64,000 bases of DNA, taken from NCBI GenBank assembly GCA_033239125.1, contig BSWB01000005.1, forward strand, positions 53,300,600 through 53,364,599. The letters run 5' to 3'. Below are positions 58,090-64,000 of the stretch, in pieces. Within the stretch, counting starts at the first letter, position 1. Every line of letters starts with the position of its first letter. This DNA comes from Fagopyrum homotropicum (Eukaryota > Streptophyta > Magnoliopsida > Caryophyllales > Polygonaceae). A program made the translations under genes and the position numbers. A model generated the notes under the pieces. It was not told the origin of the DNA, searched no databases, and saw only the letters and a program-made list of their open reading frames with translations.

Positions 58090-59102
58090 TCATGTGCCTA
58101 CAAGAGTCTTCTCAATCCCCAGTCTTTCTAAGCGGTTCTCATCAATCTTACCAGATATTGACTGTCGATCTTCAGTGGATGTATCAATTTTGAAATAATC
58201 AAAGATCTTAGGCAGTATGTTTCCATAAGGAAGAGGAATGAGTCGCTTAGAGTTGAAAGAATGTATCATATGGTTGAGAATGAGGTTAGGTACATCTATG
58301 TCTAACTTAGACATAATCAGATGAATTAGTTCCAGTGATTGGTCAGTCAACAATTCTCTTGACTTTGCACGAGGAACAACACATCGAACTAGACTGGTAA
58401 ACACTATTTTAGCATCTAAGTTTAGAGAGGTATGAGTAAGTTGACGTGAGGTTAAATTTGGAACTACAAACTTCTCCTTAGCAATACGAACACTTTTTGA
58501 TCGTAAGGAAGGTTTGAACACAATATATGTAGGAATTCCAAAGATCTAAGAAGTGAGCGAAATAGGAGTACCTTTCACTGAATACTCAAGAGTAATAATT
58601 CATTTGTCCCTATGATGAGATTGACATAGAACATCCTCGTGAGCCGTGGAAAAGCGAAATCTGCAGGGTTTAGAATTTTCCAGATTATCTAACTTTTGAG
58701 CTTGTTTATGCACGGGATCTGAAGAGTTTCGAGAAAATCAGTGTTCACCAGATCGCACATATAGAGCGGTCGATTGTGAAAATCATCAAGCAAAGATCCT
58801 GAAGCTTGAAAATTGATGAGCCACGATGTGGGAAGACCGGTTGTCTGAGAAATATCCAAATCTTTAGAAAGTATTTCTTCCTTTGTAATTGTAGAGCTCT
58901 TAACATATTTCTTTTTGGTAGCTTGAGGAGCGGATTTCTTGCTTCTAGGTGCCATGTGTGATGTTTGAGAGAGAAAACATGGGGTTTTTGAAAAAAAGGT
59001 TTCTGTGAGAGAGAAGAATGAAAAAGATAGGAAAAACTGGTCCTTTATGGAAAAAAAATAACAAAATCTTGAGAAAATCAAGCCTTTTAAAAACCAAATC
59101 AA
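58090..59102 (-). pseudogene. Post-pol (env-position) ORF of the SIRE element
   Basis: Two frames (59102-58689 and 58521-58090) are separated by stops and a frameshift. The first includes MAPRSKKSAPQATKKKYVKS, a basic N-terminus. The second has CVVPRAKSRELLTDQSLELI and LPYGNILPKIFDYFKID. This resembles the putative plant transposon protein family found after pol in SIRE elements, and it parallels the core of the family B env-position ORF. No envelope-like features are seen. Function unknown. Confidence 0.6.
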
Positions 59103-59255
59103 ATTCCATTAAAAACTCAACAAATCTTTTTCAATTCTTAAATAGAAGAACCCATAAAAACAATTTAAGAATTAAAATATCTAAAAGATATTAATTCTTA
59201 AATAGATCCGTAATTTTTTTAATTTACCCTTGAAGCATGTTTCAAGGCCCTTGAA

Positions 59256-60394
59256 TTGCCTTTCAAGGCCCTTGAAAACATTAATTGGGCTGCATACGTA
59301 GGAACAAATAAAATGATTTACTCCCCCTACGCTAATGCTTCTTTGTTCAACATACCAAGCTTCAATCTAATAAAATTAAATTGTTCCTCAAGAAGAGGCT
59401 TGGTAAAGATATCTGCAAGCTGCAAGTTAGTAGATATAAAAAAGATCGAAACATCACATTTCTCAACATGATCACGTATGAAGTGATGCCTTATATCAAT
59501 ATGCTTAGTCCTTAAATGTTGCATGGGATTTTTGGTTATAGAAATAACACTAGTATTATCATATTTTATGGGAATACCTTTCAAGTCAAAGCCAAGATCA
59601 CGAAGTTGTTGAGCAATCCATAGAATTTGTGCACAACAGGCTCCCGCAGCTATATATTCAGCTTCGACTGTGGATAGGGCGACAAAATTTTACTTCTTGG
59701 AGTGCCAACTGATTAGGGATGACCCTAAGAATTGGCAACATCCATAAGTGTTTTTCCTATCGACCTTATAACCTACAAAGTCTGCATCTGAATAGCCAAC
59801 AAGGTGAAACGAGCTTTGACGTGGGTACCATAACCCTAGATCCTTAGTGCCATTGAGATACCAAAAAATTCTTTTCACAGCTATCAAGTGTGACTCTTTA
59901 GGATCAACTTGAAAGCTTGCACACATGCACACGCTAAACATAATGTCAGATCGACTAGCAGTTAAATACAATAATGAACCGATCATACCTCGATACTCCT
60001 TTTGTACCACACTTTTGCAATCCTTGTCATGGTTAAGCGAAAGTGTTGAACTCATAGGAGTCTTTGCGACCTTAGATTGATTCATTTTGTACTTCTTAAG
60101 TAAGTCCTTAGTATACTTGCTTTGATTGAGAAAAATTCCTTTCTTTGTCTGTGTAACTTGAAGTCCAAGAAAGAAATTTAGCTCACCCATTAAACTTATT
60201 TCAAATTACCTGCACATAATATCTGAAAATTCATTGTAAAGGGAATAAGTAGTAGCACCGAATAATATATCATCAACATAGATTTGTATTACTAATATAT
60301 CGTTGCCTCTGGTTTTAATAAATAAAGTTTTATCAATCAAACCTCTTTTGAATTTGTTTTCAAGAAGATATTTGGGCAATCTTTCATACCAAGT
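59256..60394 (-). pseudogene. SIRE pol: end of reverse transcriptase and RNase H
   Basis: After a TGA at 60395-60397 the RT continues (a YVDD-like motif near 60270; GELNFFLGLQV; KTPMSS; GSLLYLTASRSDIMF), then RNase H (VGYSDADFVGYK, SLISWHSKK, VEAEY, NPMQHLRTKHIDIRHHF, ADIFTKPL). Further stops lie near 60200 and 59690. It is typical copia sequence, no longer translatable as one protein. Confidence 0.85.
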
Positions 60395-61861
60395 TCAAGG
60401 AGCTTGCTGAAGACCATAAAGAGCTTTGTCCAATTTAGAAACGTGATCCGAAAATTCATCATTTTCAAAACCAAGAGGTTGAGCAACATAGACTTCTTCT
60501 TCCAATGAGCCATTTAGAAAAGCACATTTTACATCCATTTGAAAAAGTTTTATACTCATAAAAGATGCGAATGCAAGTAGCATACGTATGGCTTCTAACA
60601 TGGCAACCGGAGCAAAAGTCTCCTCACAATCAATACCTTCTTCTTGGTTATAGCCTTGTTCTACAAGTCGTGCTTTATTTCGTATGACCTTTCCACTTTC
60701 ATCCAACTTTTTTCGAAAAACCCATTTCGTGCCGATGACAAATTGATGCTTTGGTTTTGAAGTAAGAGTCCAAACCTTATTTCTCTCAAACTCATTTAGT
60801 TCGTTTTTCATGGCAATGATCAAATCGGGTTCTTGAAGAGCTTGAACATAATTCTTTGGCTCGATAAGAGACATGAACACGGAGAAAGCACATAGATTAT
60901 TCACTTTAGATCGAGTTTGAACTCCAGCGTTTGGATCTGAGATCACATTTTCTTGTGGATGATATGAAGAGTGTTGAATTTTTTTTCGTTTGTAAGATGG
61001 AGTAGACCCTGAAGGTTGAGCCTCATATGCTTGACTAGATTCAGGTACTGTTGATATATTGCCCTTGGATCCTATCTCAAGGCGTTGAAGTTGACTTTCA
61101 ATCCCTTGAACCAGAGTTCTGACATCGCAGTTTTCTCTTTCAAGGTCTTGAAGGTGTGATTCAAAGCTTTGAGGGTTTTCTTCGGTATCTTGAATCTTTT
61201 CTTGCATATTCTTTTTTTGATCTTTAAGATCTTCATCTTCATCTGAATTGTGATCTTCTCGTTGATTCAGATTTAGATCTTGTGTGCAAGCCTTACATAG
61301 TTCATCTACCTTGAAGTTTAGGTTTGGCAACCCTCGTACCAAATCTTTTGTAAGTAGCTTCTGTATTGTGTGCATACTTACGTGACCAAGTCTTCTATGC
61401 CAAAGCCTTGGATCATCAGTCAAGGCCTTTAGACATTTTATCTTAGTGCCTGAAACTTGGTTAGTACTCATAAAATAAACATTGTTACATCTTGGAGCAG
61501 TAAGCACAACTTCACCCATCTTTTTGTCTTGAACTTCACATTTTTCTGAATCAAACAAAACTTTGTTGCCTTTATCGCATATTTGAGAGATGTTAAGCAG
61601 ATTATACTTCAAACTGTCAACCAAATATACATCATCAATGAAGTTAGATGAATTATAACATATTTTACCAATGCCAATAATGTCACACTTTCCTTTATCA
61701 CCAAGCGTAATGGTTCCAGATGAATGCTTCTTTAAATCCAAGAATAAAGAGCTTTTTCCACTCATGTGTCTTGAGTAACCACTATCTAATATCCATTTAT
61801 ACTCCTTTACCTTGGTGATATCCTGCAAAACAGCAAACATCAACCTTTCCGGGTCGACCAA
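60395..61861 (-). pseudogene. SIRE protease / GAG-pre-integrase / RT fusion, integrase core deleted
   Basis: A 488-codon frame. The protease has WILDSGYSRHMSG with the catalytic Asp (residue 26), and the GAG-pre-integrase has LWHRRLGHVSMHTIQKL. At CKAC, about residue 193, the sequence jumps to an acidic linker (NSDEDEDLKDQKK) and then to RT (GTKWVFRKKL, FAPVAMLEAIRMLLA, LFQMDVKCAFLNG with a catalytic Asp, ALYGLQQAP). The D-D-E integrase core of several hundred residues is missing without breaking the frame. The frame ends at TGA 60395, which replaces an Arg codon in family members. Confidence 0.8.
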
Positions 61862-61946
61862 ATGGCATATTTTGGTCCATATTCAGGTTCGATCATGTTT
61901 GGTAGTCTAGTACCTTTAGGAACCCAGATTTGTTTGACCTGTTTCC

Positions 61947-62873
61947 TTAAACATAGAGGATAGGTGTTTCTCTAATAATATAAGAATCATTTCTTCTATA
62001 TGGACATGTAGATTTAACATGACCCTTTTTACAATAGTAAAAGCAAGTAGGCATATGAATACTTCCTTTGGCTTTGACAAAAGTGGTTGTAGATTTTCTA
62101 GGAAAGCTCTTATGATAACCTATACCATTTTTGTTAAGGGACGCTTGTTGTTCTCCCATCATTCTCTCAAGATTAGCTTTTGAACGAGTAAACTTAACAA
62201 GTGCCGCCTTCTGGTCTTGACACATCAAAGTTAGATCAACTTTCTCTTTCTCTAGATCGATATAGTTTCGATGAAGAGAGGAGAGGTTGTCCTTGAGAAT
62301 CGTATTTTCCGATTCCAAGGCCTTGATATTGTCATCAAGGTCCACTTGGTCTGTGTTAAGATTTTTAATTTCCAAAGACGTCTCACTTAGTTTGTTTTCT
62401 TGTTCAAGTAGCTTTTCTTTTAAAGAATCTATCCTTATTCTATGTTCCTTGTCACATACGATAATATCTTTAAGGAATTGTTTCAGGTCAGATTCAGGCT
62501 GAGACATAATTGTACTTACCACATTGTCAACATATAGATTTGAATCTTCTTCATGATCGGCCATGAGACACAAGTTTGCTTGCTCTTTTTCGTCTTCTAA
62601 TTCATTTGATGATTCTGAATCACTCCATAAAGCTACCATAGCTTTCTTCTTTCGATCATTTTTCTTGAAGTTGGTCCTCTTATTTTGTGGACAATCCTTC
62701 ACAAGATGATATGTTTCACCACATTCAAAACAAGTCAGCACTCTAGTTTTCTTGTTATAGTTAGAAAACTTACCTCGGGGTTTTGATGTTCGTGGATATT
62801 CTCTAATTTTTGCATATTGTTTCTTTAACTTGAGAATTCTCGCGAGACCCTTATAGATCATGGAAATTGCATC

Positions 62874-62958
<85 letters not shown>
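61947..62958 (-). pseudogene. SIRE gag: poly-Asp run, zinc knuckles and coiled coil
   Basis: The 304-codon frame from 62861 extends upstream in frame through (GAT)28 at 62958-62875. It holds knuckle one, CFECGETYHLVKDC, an acidic Ser/Glu stretch, a long coiled coil (about residues 130-235) and knuckle-like CFYYCKKGHVKSTCPYRR, where spacing is one residue longer than usual. In SIRE elements this protein packages RNA. The Asp run is a perfect microsatellite expansion next to a normal acidic region. Confidence 0.78.
62875..62958. repeat. (TCA/GAT)28 microsatellite inside gag
   Basis: 84 bases of perfect triplet repeat. On the sense strand the gag frame reads GAT, giving about 28 aspartates. Confidence 0.95.
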
Positions 62959-63506
62959 CTATCTTCCTCGTCTGATTATAATTCATCCTTTCTTGATTTT
63001 AATGCCAAATTCTTGGAGTTGGATGGGAGCTCTCCATCTTCTTCACCAAGAACCATTTCATGTGTAATGAGTTTTCCAAGGAGGTCATCAATAGGAAATG
63101 TTGTTATGAGCTTCTTCGATGGCAGTCATCTTTGGTCCCCACTTAGTTTTAGGTAAGCTCCTTAGAACCTTCCTAACTTTCTTTTCATTTGTGAAGATCT
63201 TTCCTAGTGAGTTCAAATTGTTCACGATCTCAGTGAATCTTGTGAACATTTCCTTGACACACTGTCCATGTCAGCTTGTGTGAAGTTAGCTTCTTTCTTT
63301 GGGACTTGGACACCTTCAAATGTTGTAGTCGGGACTTTAGGGTCATTCTGAATAATGCTCCATGGTTCCATGTTCTGATCAATAATGAACATACGCATGA
63401 GTGCTCTCCAATAAACAAAGTTGTTGCCACAGAAGAGTGGTGGTTGAGATGAGGATCTTCCTTGAGCAAATCCTCCATCACCTACAGGATTCATGATTAG
63501 TCTCAC
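62959..63506 (-). pseudogene. SIRE gag N-terminal part with internal deletion
   Basis: The start region (MNPVGDGGFAQGRSSSQPPL, then FCGNNFVYWRALMRMFI) is the usual SIRE gag N-terminus. At MDSVS (around 63262) the sequence jumps to the FTRFTEI..LNSLGK region, with a frame change, then runs through RKVLRSLPKTKWGPKMTAIEEAH to the acidic region before the triplet repeat. The middle of the capsid-like domain is missing. A stop (TAA) lies near 62977. Confidence 0.7.
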
Positions 63507-63535
63507 TGATGGTTAAATCAATATACATGAGTCTA

Positions 63536-63547
63536 GCTTTGATACCA
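63536..63547 (-). promoter_or_regulatory. Primer binding site (initiator tRNA-Met), SIRE element
   Basis: The sense strand reads TGGTATCAAAGC, 11 of 12 matching the usual copia primer site TGGTATCAGAGC. It lies two bases inside the LTR. Confidence 0.82.
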
Positions 63548-63549
63548 AT

Positions 63550-64000
63550 TGAACAACCGTTAGGTGAATATAAAGGATAAAGATACTCTAGAAGGGGGGG
63601 GGGGGGGTTGAATAGAGTATGAGAACTTTTCGTGAAACCAATCTCAAGGCCTTGAAATCAATTTCAAGGGCCTTGATGTCAATCTGAGTTCTTTGTAAAA
63701 CTTTGATTTCAAGGGCTTTGAATCAACTTTCAAGGGCCTTGACTTTGAACTCCTGCAAAACAAAGTTAGTCACAATAAAACAAGATATAGTGCAGAATGT
63801 AAAGGATTGACACAATGATTTGTTTACGAAGTTTGGCTCTAAATAGCCTACTCTCCGTCCGAGGGTATAACTTTAGGATCTAACTATCTATTATCAGCTT
63901 CAAAGAGTCCTAGATACAAACTAGAAGAAATCTCATTCTTCACTGTAGCTAATGCTACGATCAAGCTCTAACTCTTCACCTTGCTATAATAGCCTAGTTA
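63550..64000 (-). repeat. SIRE 5' LTR, partial (window edge)
   Basis: It begins TGAACAACC next to the primer site. It holds a hairpin ATACTCTA..TAGAGTAT (63583-63590/63613-63620) with a loop containing 14 G (63594-63607), and TCAAGGCCTTGA-type palindromes (63644-63655 perfect; variants to 63740). The other end lies beyond 64000. Confidence 0.8.

Larger units (their letters stand above)
57907..64000 (-). mobile_element. SIRE-type Ty1/copia retrotransposon, degenerate, running off the window
   Basis: Order on the minus strand: 5' LTR (63550 to beyond 64000), primer site, gag, protease, GAG-pre-integrase, RT, RNase H, then an extra ORF region (59102-58090). An ORF after pol and a gag with two Cys/His knuckles and a long coiled coil are typical of SIRE/Maximus elements. 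The 3' LTR is missing: the element is cut at 57907 by a Tekay-like LTR end. Gag and integrase carry internal deletions. Confidence 0.88.

Noticed and set aside
62860..63156. Plus-strand poly-Ser and poly-His frames across the TCA repeat
   Set aside because: Trivial translation of the triplet repeat. The minus strand is the gag coding strand.
1..64000. CRISPR arrays, operons, riboswitches, tRNA or rRNA genes
   Set aside because: The repeats are retroelement motifs with variable spacers. The tRNA-like sequences are only 12-18 base primer sites, and the window is eukaryotic.

Overview
The window is plant nuclear DNA, almost certainly from a eudicot. It holds one intact host gene, a four-exon class III peroxidase, inside a deep nest of transposable elements: Athila-type Ty3/gypsy, SIRE-type and Ale-like Ty1/copia, a plant L1 LINE, Helitrons, a MITE and Tekay-like LTRs. 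I cannot name the species from sequence alone. No tRNA, rRNA, CRISPR or bacterial feature is visible.

Layout. 1-4873: a non-autonomous Athila-like element (here C) that codes for an unusual gag/integrase chimera. 5818-7031: the peroxidase, with its promoter to the right. 7650-14857: a decayed L1 LINE on the minus strand, split by a solo LTR (family D, 12358-14114, 5-bp target duplication TTTTC). 14863-46570: a 31.7-kb composite of Athila family B with three LTRs, flanked by the 5-bp duplication ATTTG. Inside it sits a complete, young Athila element of family A (19908-31105, duplication CAGTT). 46576-49090: decayed copia pieces and a MITE. 49090-53220: AT-rich DNA with a (TA)n tract, a relic copy of the peroxidase upstream region and a head-to-tail run of Helitrons. 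53224-57906: Tekay-like LTRs, including a 0.68-kb inverted repeat, and a 45-bp minisatellite. 57907-64000: a SIRE-type copia element on the minus strand, running off the window with its 5' LTR.

All large elements read on the minus strand. Athila elements A, B and C share a tRNA-Asp primer binding site, a gag coiled coil and a conserved non-coding 3' region of about 1.2 kb bounded by two copies of a hairpin plus polypurine module. Family B adds a 523-codon ORF after pol that is open in both copies, although pol is broken by stops in both. The SIRE copia element carries a broken ORF in the same position that looks related. Elements C, B and SIRE have each lost part of gag; the SIRE element has also lost its integrase core in frame.

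History read from junctions: the LINE was hit by D, which collapsed to a solo LTR. B entered beside the LINE. A second B element entered the reverse transcriptase gene of the first, and LTR-LTR recombination then removed the right part of the first element. A entered the pol-env gap of the first B; the second B copy preserves the uninterrupted version of that site.

The least-explained signals are the repeated palindromes (GGCC-core dyads and TTACCGGGTAA) and the duplicated hairpin/polypurine modules with compensatory changes.
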